From assembly GCA_013397115.1 (NCBI GenBank), contig VWZW01007179.1, positions 1,608,176-1,672,175 on the forward strand: a DNA stretch of 64,000 bases. Reading direction: 5' to 3'. The stretch comes from Edolisoma coerulescens. Its lineage: Eukaryota; Chordata; Aves; Passeriformes; Campephagidae. Positions within the stretch are counted from its first letter, which is position 1; every line of letters begins with the position of its first letter. The notes under the pieces were generated by a model that was given only the letters and a program-made list of their open reading frames with translations, was not told where the DNA came from and made no database searches. This document shows, one piece after another, positions 50,912-63,269 of this stretch. The position numbers were made by a program, and so were the translations under genes.

Positions 50912-53900
50912 CTGGAGTCAAAAAAAAAAAATGTTGAAGATGGTTCCCTTAGGAAACAAATGTACTTTGCATTGGAGATTCAGCATCCAATTTTGTACTG
51001 GCTTCTCAGAGCTTTGATGCTCTCCAAGAAAGCAAATGTTCTCATGCAGACTCACTAACTGCACTGCAGCACTAGATCACTACAGCAAAATGAGGCTGGG
51101 GTCACTTTATGCAAGAATTATAGAGGAGAAAGTATTAGACTGAAGTGTTTTGCTGAATTCCAGGGTCTGAGCTTCATTACCAGTTGTATGGTTTTGGACT
51201 GGCATTTATATTTGTGAAAGTAACTGATTTAGAACAAAACCTGAAGTTGCAGAGTGTTGTTTCATAAATACTTTAAAATCAGTTTTTTTCATACTGAGAA
51301 TGCTCAGTGAACTTCAATTAAAAGTTTGATGTTATTTGACAGTGATGAAATTTATAGAGTTTCACTGTTGTGCGAAACAGAAAACTCAGGTAAATAACAA
51401 GGACATGCTAAAATACAGCAGCAGAAAAATCGTTGCCCCAGCCTTGCCTGAGTGAAGTACCACCAAGTTAACTTCCTCAGCCATGCACAGTACCTGTCTG
51501 CACCAAGATTTACTCCTGTATCATATGCTCTTGCTACCAAAATCATGGAAGGCCGGTCTCCAGCTTCTGCTGCTCTCAGCAAGTAATTAAATCCTTTATT
51601 TCTGTTCTCCTTTGTGTCCTAGTAAAGGAAACAAAGCCTTTAAAATGCATGTTTCTAAGTAAAACCATCCCTTCATCCCTCTAACATTAAATGCAGTTTC
51701 TCAAAGTCAGCAAGTATTTAGTATGCCTGAGAAACTGGAACAGCCACAAGAAACAAAGCAGCTGATCAGTAAAGGTGGCTTCAAAAGCTTCCCAAAGGCA
51801 TGCAGTAATTTACTGGCAAAACCAGGAAGAGGCGGCCCTTTTTCCTGTTTTGTCCAAATCCTTAATTACAAATAATTCTTTTTTCTGAAGAGGCTACAGA
51901 ACACCTAACCATGGTTTTTGTTTCGTCTCCATTTCCTGCTATTCTTATGTTACTTTTACAATGGACCACAATTCTGCTTTTTGGCATTTTCCATACCTCC
52001 AGGGTGACCTCGGAAAGAATGTGATGTGGCAGCTGAGAGCACATGAGCCCTAACCCAACGATGGCTTCCAGCTCCCCGCAGTCTGCAGCGTGCTCCAAGT
52101 GGAACAGGGCCGACTCCTGATCCCATTCCTTGTCCTTCTCGCAGAAGCGCCCGGCTTCGTGATAGCGAACCATGGCCAGGTGAACCTGGGCACAATTGCA
52201 CAGGAGAGACACAGGATGATGCAGGGATCTGATCCTTCAAAACCCCTCTGCCCATACTTTACCAGGTCTTAGAGGTATGTCCTGGAGTAAGAGGAGGCTC
52301 AGGGGAAATCTTATCACTCTCTACAATTATACGAAAGGAGGTTCTAGCAAGATGGGGGTCAGCATCTTCTCCCAAGCAGCTAGTGGCAAGATGAAAGGAG
52401 AGAGCCTCAAGCTGCACCAGGGGACATTCAGGCTGGACATCAGGAAGAATTTCTGCATGGAAAGGGCTGTTAAACATTGGAATGGACTGCCCAGGGAAGT
52501 GGTGGAATCCTGAAGGCGTTCAAGAAACAACTAGACACTACACTTAGTTATGGTGTGGTTGACAAGGTGGTGATTGGTCAGAGGTTGGACTCTGTGATCT
52601 CAGAGATCTTTTCCAACCTAAATGATTCTGTGAAAAACAGGTTTCTTCCCACACCAAAAGGGTTGAGAACACCTAAGGCTCCCAGGATGTTCAGAAAGAT
52701 GTTTTAGGTGTGGGCTTAAGGCCATACATAAACCCAAACTTAATTCACATTTGCATTATGTGGAATAGCCTGGAGTAAAAAGAGTCAGTCCATGCTACCA
52801 CTTTTCAGGAGCTCAGCTTTGCCTACGTGCAAGGTATGTGGGTCAGGCACACCACATCCATCCCACTGTACCCTCCCTGTGTGATGCCTCTGGAAAGGCA
52901 GACTAACAACAGCAGGGTTCTTCCCAAAGGAGCTCAGATGTTGCAAGGCCAAAAGCAGATGGGATTCACAGGTTCCTGAACTCAGATGTCCTTTATACAA
53001 CATAGGTAGGTGACAGAAAGCTATGGATGTGTTATTTTCACCTGCACAAATAAACACATGCAGGGCAACACCTCTATGTAAGTAATAAACACAAGATGTT
53101 TCTTGTTGGATAAAACAGTATCAGTAGACCCATCCTACCTTTCCAAGAATTGACTTCCCAATTTTCTTTTCAAGCTCTAGTGCATTGAGCCTCTGAATTT
53201 CTTGGGCAACACAGGATGGTCTGTGGATGTGGACTCTGGAAGCATTGTAGAGATTCCATTTCTCCACACTGATCTGAAATATGAAATATATGATTATTTA
53301 TATTCAAAATTAAAATTCCCATCCATATGGATTACCATCCCAGAATCAAAGTCTCCATTAATATTGTTACTCAGTAGTAAATACAGTATTTTAAAACACA
53401 GCTTCCAAAAATCATACTAGTAGCTGAATAAATGGTTATTATTGTTCATTAAGGAAATTGAGTAAACCCCTCTATTTCTAATCTGAACATCATCCCTTTG
53501 CAATGAAGTAAAGAATCACCTCAAGTTCTGAATCAGAGAAAGTTACTTACAAAAATAAGCAACCGAATAATCACACTGCAAGCACTGAAGTTATCCACGC
53601 ACAAAAAAAATGAAACCCATACTTTTCTGCCCAGAATTTCAGTTCACAACACTTAAAATGCAGCTTGCATTCTACAACTCTAGAAAAATGACACATAACA
53701 ATGCAGAAGATGACAGGCAGATACATGCACTTCTCAGGCATTTCTCAGGAGGAGAAACCCAAATGAGAAGAAATTTTTCAACATAATGGGTCACTGGGAA
53801 ACAGTAGCTGAAAACAATCCTATCACAATTAAGGCCTCTGCAGGTACACAGGGGAAACACAACAGGAAAGGTTACTGGCATAGCACTTCAGTCTGTTAAA

Positions 53901-56900
53901 GCTGTTTCAATTTTCTGAAACAGGAATATATAATAATTAAAAGGAAATTCTGAAAACTGTATCTAAATAAATTATTAATTGTTGTCAAAGCTCTGTTTTT
54001 ACTTTCCTTTCACAGCAGTTATTTAAGTTTATACCCAAGACCAATTATCACAGATGTTATATTTTGTAAAAACATACAAGGTCTGGTCTTTCCTGACTCA
54101 GTTAGGTGACAGTAGTTCTCTCCACTGTGTATCTGTTTCAAACACTGCATGTTTTTAAGAAATCATACAATCACATAAAGGATGCAATTCCAAAAATAAG
54201 GTACAGAAAGGAAATATAATTTAGTTAGCCAGAAAAAAAAATCCAAAGAACTATAATTTTTAAAGTGAGAAACCCATGCATAATCACTAATTTATGACAG
54301 AGACCAGCTACAGAGGTGACAATTTGTTTCACAGTACTTCTTTAATGAAAAAATAAAGATGAAACACAAAAGGAAATAACAGAGTGGTAAGCTGATATTA
54401 ATAAACATTTTCTGTAGCTGAAAAGGAAGGGAAACCGATATCTGGTTTAGTGATGTGGTTAGGTGGCAGATGAGTGGAACAAAGGACAAGCAGAGCAGCA
54501 AACTCAGTCTGTGAACATTTCTGCTTTATTTACCCTTGCAGAGCTTCCCAAACTGTCTTCATCAGACTCCTGCCTCCGGTTGTTGTTTGAATGGCCCTAC
54601 GTTAATGTAAAGATTTGCATCATTCAATCTGCAGCAACTGATGTGTGCCAGGTTTATCCCTCTAAACTATTCCTATCCTGCAGAATTAATAGTGACCATG
54701 ACCAAAATTGTTTCCACTGGATCCTTTTCTTTCACTGATATCACAATATATTAAGAAACATAATAAAATGATAAAGAACTTGGCACACATGGGCTTTAAT
54801 CCTGTAAACTGGATATGCCATGACAAAGACCTTGCCAAAAGGAGGTGACAAAAGGAGTAGTGTCTTTGGAAGCAGTATTCTCTTTCTTGTCTTCTAATTA
54901 AATATCTTGTTAAGATCTCCAGGTCAAAAAGCATTTATTTAAACATTTGTATTTTAGAGGAGTAACCAGCTAAGCCACAGGAATTCTGAAGTTCCATATT
55001 ATTACCTGACAACAACATTAAGTTCTGTAATGTTTCAAGCCACATAAAGTAAAGAGGGTAAACAAATCTGGAAGCAGCCCATATGCATGGCTTCCACAGG
55101 ACAAGAAGATGGCCACACCTCCCTAATGCAATACACAATACTTAAAAAACCCACACAACAACATCTAATCAAATACGATATTTGAAATTAAGCTACTCAT
55201 TACAAATCATTTTTTTCCTGTAAGAGTGGCATTCCCAATATGAATAAGTAATTTTGCAACATGGGGGAATTTCTGTTTCCTCTGTTTTCAAAGTCTAGAT
55301 CAGGATCAGATCTAGATCAGGAAGGAAAAAAATAAGATTCTTCTACAAAAACAGCTTAAGTATGAACAGGCCCAACTCTGCTATACCAGTCAGGTTCTTA
55401 CCCTCTCTCTATGATCCAGATCTTCTGTCTCACTTCTCTTTTCACTGGGATATCCACTGTCTCCACCATTTTCAAAGTCCTACAGAAGGTAAGAACAGAA
55501 CAGCATCAGCATTACAATTTGCAAGGACCTCGGCTTGACATTTCTCACAGAGCAAATGTTTTGCTGCTCCAATGAAAAACACTGGATGGTTATACTGGAT
55601 GGAAATGATTGTGCTACCTCTGTCAGAAGGAGCAGGACTCATTATACAGAAAGCACTGTCTAAGATTGTCGTCTTCCTTACATACATCACAAAAAAATCA
55701 AGGACTTGCATATTTTATCAAATAAAGAATCCACGAAATGCAGTTTTCAATCTTCAGTGATAAATCAGTAACTGACAGCCCCTGGCATTAAGGCCCAGCA
55801 CTGGAAAATGCCCATTGCAAACTTCCTGCATCTCCTCAGGCAAGGTTCTCTAACATCCCATGGTACCAGTACTTGCAGAGACCTAATCCATAGGGATTCT
55901 TTAGCTTTCACACCACAGCAGTTGGCACAAGTGGTATGAACACAAGATGCAGGCAGGGGAACAGGCACACGCTTTAAGTACCTGTTAAAATACACCAGAT
56001 GGAAATAAATTTCTGGTGGCAAAATAATGAATACTAAAATAATAAAATAAAATGTTCTTCCTTTACTAGAAACAGCAAATGCACAGAGGTAACATGATCT
56101 GCAACAAAAATAGGCAGAGCACCTTTATGTGCTTTTACTGAACAAAACCTTTGGGAAGTCCTATAAAGACACATTTCATTAGGCAACTGCAACCTCATTT
56201 TCTGTTGGAAAGACACTCACCCTTTTGTTGTCAAGCTGATCCAAGTTATCTACTTCATTGAACACAGGCCAATCTAGGAGAAATAATATTTGCTGTTACT
56301 ATAAGGATAACATGATTGACATAAAAGCTCTAGATTTCATCATTTTTTCACAGAAGCATCTGTGCATTAATTATCTACATAGAAGTACTTTCAGTGTTAT
56401 TTCTACTCTAAGAGGAGCACCAGAAACAAGAATTTTGGACTAAATCAATGCTCGTTGTGCTTAAGAACAAAGCAAGACAAAACCAAAGTAAGCCAAGTCC
56501 AATGCTCAGGAACCCCCCCGAGGTGATGCATGAGGCTCACTCACTAAGCACGTCCACCCTGTGGCTGTGAGGGGTCGCAGAGGAGGGAGAGCAGGGCAGG
56601 GAGTCCAACGCCACGTCACTCATGCTTTCATCCCCGGAGGTTTCGGACAGGCGGAAGAGCAGCGGGGGCCGACTCCCGGACACCGTCCTCACCCGGCTGC
56701 TGCCGCATCTCTCCTCCGTGCCACGGAGGATTGTTTGAGCAGATTCCTTGGAAAATCAACAAGAAAGTCCTGTGAATAATCCTGTGTATCCTAAGCATGC
56801 TATACAAGCCAATGTGAATGTTTATTAGGAGTCCTCGACAAAAGAGTGGGTATAAATATACATGCGTATACTGAAGTATTTGCTTTGAGAAGTTCTACAC

Positions 56901-59900
56901 TGCAGCAAAATACCAAGCCCTGGCATTTTTACTGTCAGAGAGAGTTTTGTTTAGGACTGAATTTCATTCAAAGTGTTTCATCAAGTCCCATTCCCACTCA
57001 AATTAGCTGAAACTGAGATCAATTTGCAACAAGCAACAAATCAGCTTTGTGAGATCCAAAACTTATAAACGATTTCAGCATTCAAAGACCTACTTGGTCC
57101 CAACTATACACTGTGTTACAAGGTTCCCTGTTAATTAAAGCTACAGCTAAATTACACTTTTTCATCAAGCACTTACAAGCAATTTTTTATTATAATCCAA
57201 GGCATCTTTCTCTTTGGATGAAAGATCAAATGGTGCAAGCCCCATGCTTTTGCAGATCTTGTTGCAGAAATGAGAATGAAAGAACAAGGCCATACCTCGA
57301 ACACCTAAGGCATTAAAAAAAGGTGAAGAAAGGGTTTACTCAAATCTTCTATCATGGTTTACTTATTAAAAGCGAAAAGTTCCAAAGCTTCTTCTAAGAA
57401 GTCCAGAGAGAGAGAGAATGCTTTGTAGCACACAGCCTAACCCACTTCCATTTCAACACCTGTAAGAGCTTTCTACTCTCCTTGCACAAGAGAGTTAAAG
57501 GGAGTCTAAAAAATCTTGAAAAGCTAAGTGTGAATAAGATATAATAAAAACCTAATGTGGCTGCATTGCTGAGAAATGTGCCTAAATATGATCCTGCTTA
57601 CAAAACTCACAGTGTCCTATGAACAACTTCACATATAGACACTTGGAACTTCAAAAATACACGGTGCCTATCTCTCTGCATTCAGCTGTATCCATTCCTG
57701 CAATGTGGCAAGGAAATCAAAGGCCATGATTATCGCTCTCACATTGTAGAAACTACTTAATTACTTGTTTAGGGGTAGGCCAGGTGACATGAGCCAAGAT
57801 CAGCTCTCATTTTAAGTCTGCCCTTATATGACAGCTGAGCTGCACAGGACTCCCCACAACAGAACTTCCCCAGCTGTTTGCAAGACCCTCAGAAACGTGT
57901 CAGCTCACCCAGTGCAGTGGCTACTCAGCAGAGCTGGGAAGAAAAAAGAAGCGCCCCTAAGTATATGCAACAGAATCATTGATTTTACCTAGGTTGCCAT
58001 CTCCAAAATCTGTACCACTCTCTGTATGGATCTGAGGGTCTGTGTAAAGATCTCCAACTCCCTGGATATCAACAACAATGAGTTGGTGTCCTGAGCGCTC
58101 GAAGGTGAAGTGACTGAAGGCCTGGAAAGAACCACAGAGGATGTCTGAGAACACTCTCCCTTGATCGACTGAAAACAGCAACACATATTCACCTGTCATA
58201 AATGGGAAAAGAAGTCTGATAACCCTGTCAGTGAAAGGTAACTGGTATAAACATCATGATGAAAGCAGCAAGAGAGACTAAAAGCATGTAATATCCTGTC
58301 TCTCCAACCTGCTCCAACTCGCAGATAGGCTAAAAAAGGCAGGGTGAAAAGCAGCAGTGGGCACAGGCAGGGGAAAGGAGATTGCTTAATTCCTCATTTT
58401 TGTACTAGAGATTGTTTTTCACTCCAGTCTTCACCTCAGGTAGAGGGAGCTGGCTGGCAGAGGGAACAACAGTGGGCTCTGAGGCCAGTGCAGAATAACT
58501 TCTGTATAAACATTCTGGCTGTGTCTGTGAATCTGCAAGCTCTGCATCTCTGGGACGCTGCTTCCTTCTGCCAACAGGCATTAGCTCTGCCACAGTTTGG
58601 AAAAAAACCCCATAAATAAATGTCAGCATCCCCACAAACTCCTCTTCCCCTCGGACAGATCCCCCTGAGTGACTGCTCTGTGTCTACATTTGTGTATCAG
58701 ATAATGAAATATACATTTGTGCTCTCCAAAAAACACATTTCAAGAATCAGGTATAAAAAGCCCTTCTCTTCAGCATAAAGCTGAGGTATTAGGAATCTTC
58801 TGGGACGGCCTCCAAAAAAGCATTGCCAGGCCTGGGGGAGGTGACTGGTGGTGATAGACAAACATTTTAACTGCAGCAAATACCATGGAACATTTTGTTC
58901 CCAACCTCTGAAAGCACAGCACTGATTCAGTGCACAAACGACAGCCCAGAACATAAGTTCTCTGCTTACATTAAGCATCATGAGAAATACCTTTAAAATA
59001 GTGGAAAAAAAATGTAAAGAACAAAACTCTCAAGGCTCAGTAAAATACCTCTTTGTTACATTGACCACTTCCCATTTTTCAATAGTATTTTAAATTTATT
59101 CTACAAGATTCAAGAATCACTTGAAATCTGTACTTGTATTTCTATATGCAATCTCAGATTCAGCTATTCAGAGGCTGCAGCTGGAAAAACCTACATTTTT
59201 ATATGCAAATGGACTAGATTTATTTACATGAATTGGATACTAACCACCTCTTGTGTGTTACGTGAGGCACCAAAAGACTATTCAGTACACACCCCAAGAG
59301 ATCTCACTGCCTCGATTTGAAGAAAGTTTGAAATATTTTGATGCCTGCAGCAATAATTAGAGTTAAAGGGCTTAAGGTTTCCAAAGAGTCTTAACCCTGT
59401 TTAACTCAACTGTAATCAGCTGAAATGCAATAAAGAAGCACCCAGCGCTTGAAAGAGCAGGCCCCAAGTAAGGGGCAGACAAACTGCAAATAGAGAAATT
59501 AATCTGGCATTGTGCTGCAGAGCCTGCAGTTTCCTTTCCTGGCAGTAATGCAAGACCTCTGGAGAGAGCCCAGAAATTCTCTGCAGCACTCCATGGAAAG
59601 CATTAAACAAAGCCTCACTTGCGGAGTCAGACGAATGTTGTCGTCTCGCACAAATCCAGAATTTGAGTTGTATTTGATGTATTTGCCCTCAATGTAATGT
59701 TCCAGATGAAAGAGAGGCTTCCCAGGCCTGTTCTTCATTTCGATAATACAGGTCTGTACTATATCCACCTGGGGAGGGAAAGCAGACAAACAATGACTAA
59801 CAGAATACTCTCTTTGGATCGAAGTGTGTGTGAATCCTCCAGCTGTGAAAACTTTCCCAACACAAGAATCTGAACAATTGCTAAGATCCTTCTGTTTAAC

Positions 59901-62900
59901 TAGGGGGAAGAGTAATGTGCTTCTTGAGTTACTGGAGGAATTCCATAAATTAAAAGCAGTCACTTCAAAACAGCTCACTTCTGCAACAAACCCCTCAGAA
60001 AAAATTCTTAGCAAGTGCTGGCTTTCTATTTTATCTTGTGGGTACCTTAAGAGTACCCTGCAAAGAGTCTGCCCTGCACCCAGACATACATAAACATACA
60101 GACACCCAACACATACAGTCACTGCTGCACAGCTTGAAAAAACGCCTTTTCAGAGAGGGACTGAGGGTATCAACTGTTCAGGCATCTCTGTATTCTGCCT
60201 CACCTTCTCCCTCTGTCCCACACACATTCCTAAAGGAGAAACCATCATAACTCTCAGTTTACTTACATACTTTATCCTACATGGCATTTAAAACTTCTAG
60301 ATTTGCAGATTTCTCTCTGCATGCTTCACTGTATAACGCACCTTGCTGTTTTGACACAGGTAGTTATTAACTAACCCCTATATGGGAGGCAATGCAAATA
60401 TCCCACATATCAAAACCTCTCATTTTGGCCATTAAAATTGTTAAGGCTTCTAGCAGGTTTCCAGCTCTTCTCAAAACTCACTGCTAGTTACATATTTGGA
60501 CAGGTGTGCAAGATTTAAGCATCTACCTTCCTGGAGCACTGATGGTTAAGCGCTTGCTGAGACTGTGGCTGGCAATAAATTCTGTGACATCTCTGGTTAT
60601 CTCAAAAGCAGCTGGGCACACATCAAAGAGAGCAATACAAACATAGTTTTATTTTGGTTTTCAGTCAACAGCTGAGAACAGTCAGACATTCACAAACACA
60701 CAGCCCCTAGTCCTGGAAATATAAAGCAATTTCTGTATTTACCCCACTGAAAATCAGCTATCATTTAACAGAAGACACAGTAGGGCAAAAGAATCTATCT
60801 AAGAATTTGAATGTGATGGAATGTGAACAAGTAACTCCCTCTAAATTATGTCTGAAACTAAGCTAATAGAAGAACAATACTGCATTTTTGCTTTGATCTT
60901 TGAATGCACCTGTTTTGGTGGCTTGTGCCGGTTGTACTCTTCTCCCCAGAGTTTTGCTTCCATCTGCAGTCGAACATCCTCAAAATACACATCCCTGCTC
61001 ACACTCTCTATGTATCGCTTGGCAACATAATTATAGGCACCTTTCCAGTTCTGAGTGTGTAAGAAGTTGGACAGCTTCTTTCTGAAAGACAAATCAATCA
61101 CTGGTGAAAGGAAACCCAAGGATTTTAATTCAATTTTTCCCATTTCTTTGCCTGCAGGGATAGAGCCAGGTTCCAAGATGAGCATTACTCTCAGTCATTT
61201 ACCAGGTATTCTACCCGAAATGTAAAGCACAGGAAGGGGACAAGGGAAAATGAAACATCCCACGGGAATGGCTGGGATGTGCCAAACTGTTTGGTTTAGC
61301 TGCAGCTACCTGTGCTCTGAACTTTCTCCTTTTCTCAATTCCTTTCCCTCCCTGGTCCTCTCAAACCCGGAATATGAAGGGTTGGTGCCTCCTCAACAAC
61401 CTGTTCTAATGTCAACAATTATTTTCTGCAGAAATTAACACGGAGTGGCCTTTCAAACATGAACTGAGAAACCTCTTCTGGGATAAAGGCAATCTGCTGC
61501 TTGTCAACACACAGCAGTTACTGCTCAGTAACCCACATGCTCCCAGAAGGAAAATTGCACCTGACAGTTCTCATGATGCAATTCGTTGATGTGCAAATCT
61601 TTAATCCACAGATCCCTCCAAAGCAGGGGGGCTGGGCCAGGAGGGTGGTAGTGTGTAGCACAGGAAAACTTTGATAAGAAAGGATCTGCTGGCTGCCAAC
61701 AAATGCATTAAGCAGGTGCTTTAATTAGCAGCAGCATTCAAACTCTCAACCCTCCCCTCTCCTTCCTTCCCTCTCCCTGCCAAGACCTTGGTGCTGAGGT
61801 CTTGGTACAGGGGACACTCTACAGGCAAAGTAACTTCATGGTGCCTGTCCTCCTGCAGGGATGGGCACACAGTCACTGCAACAGAGGCCTTGGAAAGAAT
61901 GAACAAGGAAGTGAGCTAAGAATTTCAGCCAGATCTCAAACCTCCCAGTTCTTGAAGGAACACACTCCTCTGCATAAAACAAGCCAGCTCATGTTTTTCT
62001 AAAGCCAATACCCTCTCATTGTTTCATTGGGCCACAGGCAGCTAATGCTGCCACTGTCTTAACTAAAGACTTGCATAGTTACAAGAATCTAGGAGAGAGC
62101 TCCAGATGGGAAATACCAGTGTACCACTGACACACATGGGAAAGCCAGCAGTAGGAAGCTGACATTCAAGTTATGCTTTCTTAGTACCAGAGGTTAGGCA
62201 AAACTGCTAACAAATTTCTGTTATGGCATTCCTCAAAATATTTTGCAGTGGGGAGTTTGGTAAATAACAAGAGCTAAAAGCAATGTCAGCAGGCTGAGAT
62301 TTGTTACTTCCTAGGCTTCATTCACTACTGTATCCAGCTGGCTTTGCAGGAACAGAGCCACCAGCACGAACTGATACTGAAACAATGCCAAACTGGAGCA
62401 CCGAGGGGTTACTTTTCTTCCTTTTTGCTCAAGTTCAAAACATCCCATTTCTGTCTTTCAGGAGTATCTTTCCAGAGTTGAAACCATACATGAAGCACAA
62501 TTTCTCTGGATTCCACACATGGGAAGAAGGGAGGATGTTTTTAAACACACACACACGCACACTTTCCAGGAAACATTTGTTTCCAGAGCCTGGACGGGGT
62601 GGGGTAGTCTCTTAGCGCACACACCAATTTATAGCTGGATGCTGATGCCCACAATAACATTTGATAACACTCTCCAAGGAAAGAAAAGTTCCTCCTCTGT
62701 CTTCCCCCACACTTCATCCTTCTGGGAAGCACGACTGTTAGTGTTCAAGTTCTGCCTTACTCAGAACATTATTGTGGCATATGTGATCCAAAGCAAACTC
62801 TGGGAGGATAACCTTCTTCACCAATGAGGCTCTCCCAGTTGAGACTGCACCATCTAAATGTTCTTTCTCCTTTTCCCTGCCTAACTATAGGCCTCAACTT

Positions 62901-63269
62901 GGTCTCCAGGCTGCACACACCTATGACCTCATATCAAATTTTAAGATATTTTAGCACACAAGGAACACAGAAACAAAGTAGGTGTTACTACACGGTCATG
63001 AATATTTTGCTTCCCAGAGATGGTTGAAGTAGAACATTCAGAGGACATTCCCCTTTCTGAAGCCACTCCCTGCAGGTGGAGTCACACAAACAGGAATAAA
63101 CCCCTCAGCATTGCCTTTTAGAAAGGAGTCAAGCTTTACACAATTTTCACTACACCTAAGTGAAATTCCAGTCACCACAGAAAAAAAATACTGCAGGGAG
63201 GCCAACAAAGATGAAGTGGGCAGATACTCACGTTCTGAAACACTCTCGCATTGCTCCACGGCCGAAAGG
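49974..63269 (-). CDS. EEF2K: EEF2K, eukaryotic elongation factor 2 kinase; N terminus beyond the right edge
   Basis: Fourteen exons (- strand, 5' to 3'): 63269-63232, 61081-60910, 59768-59619, 58121-57989, 57304-57177, 56746-56545, 56273-56221, 55479-55402, 54596-54534, 53273-53139, 52185-51997, 51618-51494, 50911-50733 and 50083-49974 (stop TGA). All are GT-AG and in frame, giving 584 residues equivalent to human residues 137-725. This alpha-kinase is calcium/calmodulin-dependent and phosphorylates eEF2 on Thr56 to slow translation elongation in the cytoplasm. Counting from the recalled human numbering, K170, H260, D274, D284, H312, C314 and C318 all fall on the expected residues. SEL1-like repeats fill the C-terminal part. 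The calmodulin-binding N terminus (about 136 aa) lies outside the window. Confidence 0.98.
51494..53273 (-). CDS. EEF2K: EEF2K SEL1-like repeat exons
   Basis: Exons 53273-53139, 52185-51997 and 51618-51494 encode ISVEKWNLYNASRVHIHRPS, LNALELEKKIGKSILGK, VHLAMVRYHEAGRFCEKDKE, FHLEHAADCGELEAIVGLGL and NYLLRAAEAGDRPSMILVAR. They match the helical SEL1-like region that links the kinase to the C-terminal eEF2-recruiting tail. A CR1 insertion lies in the intron 77 bp upstream of the 52185 acceptor. Confidence 0.95.
52262..52638 (+). mobile_element. CR1 LINE 3'-end fragment (about 375 bp)
   Basis: Clear CR1 wording on + includes AGAGGAGGCTCAGGGGAAAT, TCTACAATTATACGAAAGGA, GCTGGACATCAGGAAGAATT, a CCCAGGGAAGTGGTGGAATC segment, and a 3' tail with TTCCAACCTAAATGATTCTG. 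It includes the degraded end of the CR1 ORF2 (MEWTAQGSGGILKAFKKQ-like frame). It lies antisense in an EEF2K intron, 77 bp upstream of the exon ending at 52185. Confidence 0.95.
55402..55479 (-). CDS. EEF2K: EEF2K phosphodegron exon
   Basis: This exon encodes DFENGGDSGYPSEKRSETED followed by LDHRER. DSGYPS fits the DSGxxS phosphodegron recognised by beta-TrCP, which controls EEF2K turnover in mammals. The neighbouring residues differ from human but the degron itself is intact. Confidence 0.93.
56545..56746 (-). CDS. EEF2K: EEF2K regulatory-loop exon
   Basis: The 202-bp GC-rich exon encodes ESAQTILRGTEERCGSSRVR then TVSGSRPPLLFRLSETSGDE and the DSLPCSPSSATPHS segment. T348 (SAQT), T353 (RGTEE), the RxRxxS366 site and S396-P/S398 are retained relative to human. 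The residue after S359 is Ser rather than Pro, and the arginine before S377 is displaced. The acceptor CCAAG/GAA is chosen because it continues LL|ESAQT in frame and matches human LLQSAKT. Confidence 0.94.
57177..58121 (-). CDS. EEF2K: EEF2K catalytic and zinc-binding exons
   Basis: Exon 58121-57989 encodes AFSHFTFERSGHQLIVVDIQ and then GVGDLYTDPQIHTESGTDFG. It holds H260 (zinc ligand), D274 (catalytic) and D284 (metal binding) by human numbering. Exon 57304-57177 supplies the glycine-rich GNLGVRGM segment with the HSHFCNKIC motif, giving zinc ligands H312, C314 and C318. All key residues of an active alpha-kinase are intact. Confidence 0.97.
60910..63269 (-). CDS. EEF2K: EEF2K N-lobe exons (nucleotide-binding lysine)
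   Basis: Exon 63269-63232 encodes PFGRGAMRECFR. Exon 61081-60910 encodes KKLSNFLHTQNWKGAYNYVA followed by KRYIESVSRDVYFEDVRLQM and the segment ending NRHKPPKQ. The lysine of YVAKRY corresponds to K170, which contacts ATP in alpha-kinases. The exon junction splits a Thr codon (AC|A). The exon that precedes 63269 is not in the window. Confidence 0.96.

Larger units (their letters stand above)
50084..63231 (-). other. EEF2K introns
   Basis: Thirteen introns of about 0.3-2.2 kb separate the fourteen exons. Apart from the CR1 fragment at 52262-52638 and a 12-bp near-tandem duplication at 55294-55322, I see no recognisable element. Short open frames here have no family likeness. Confidence 0.75.

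Noticed and set aside
52477..52707. A 76-codon open frame in an EEF2K intron
   Set aside because: Its first part is the decayed end of the CR1 ORF2. It belongs to the transposon fragment and is not a host gene.
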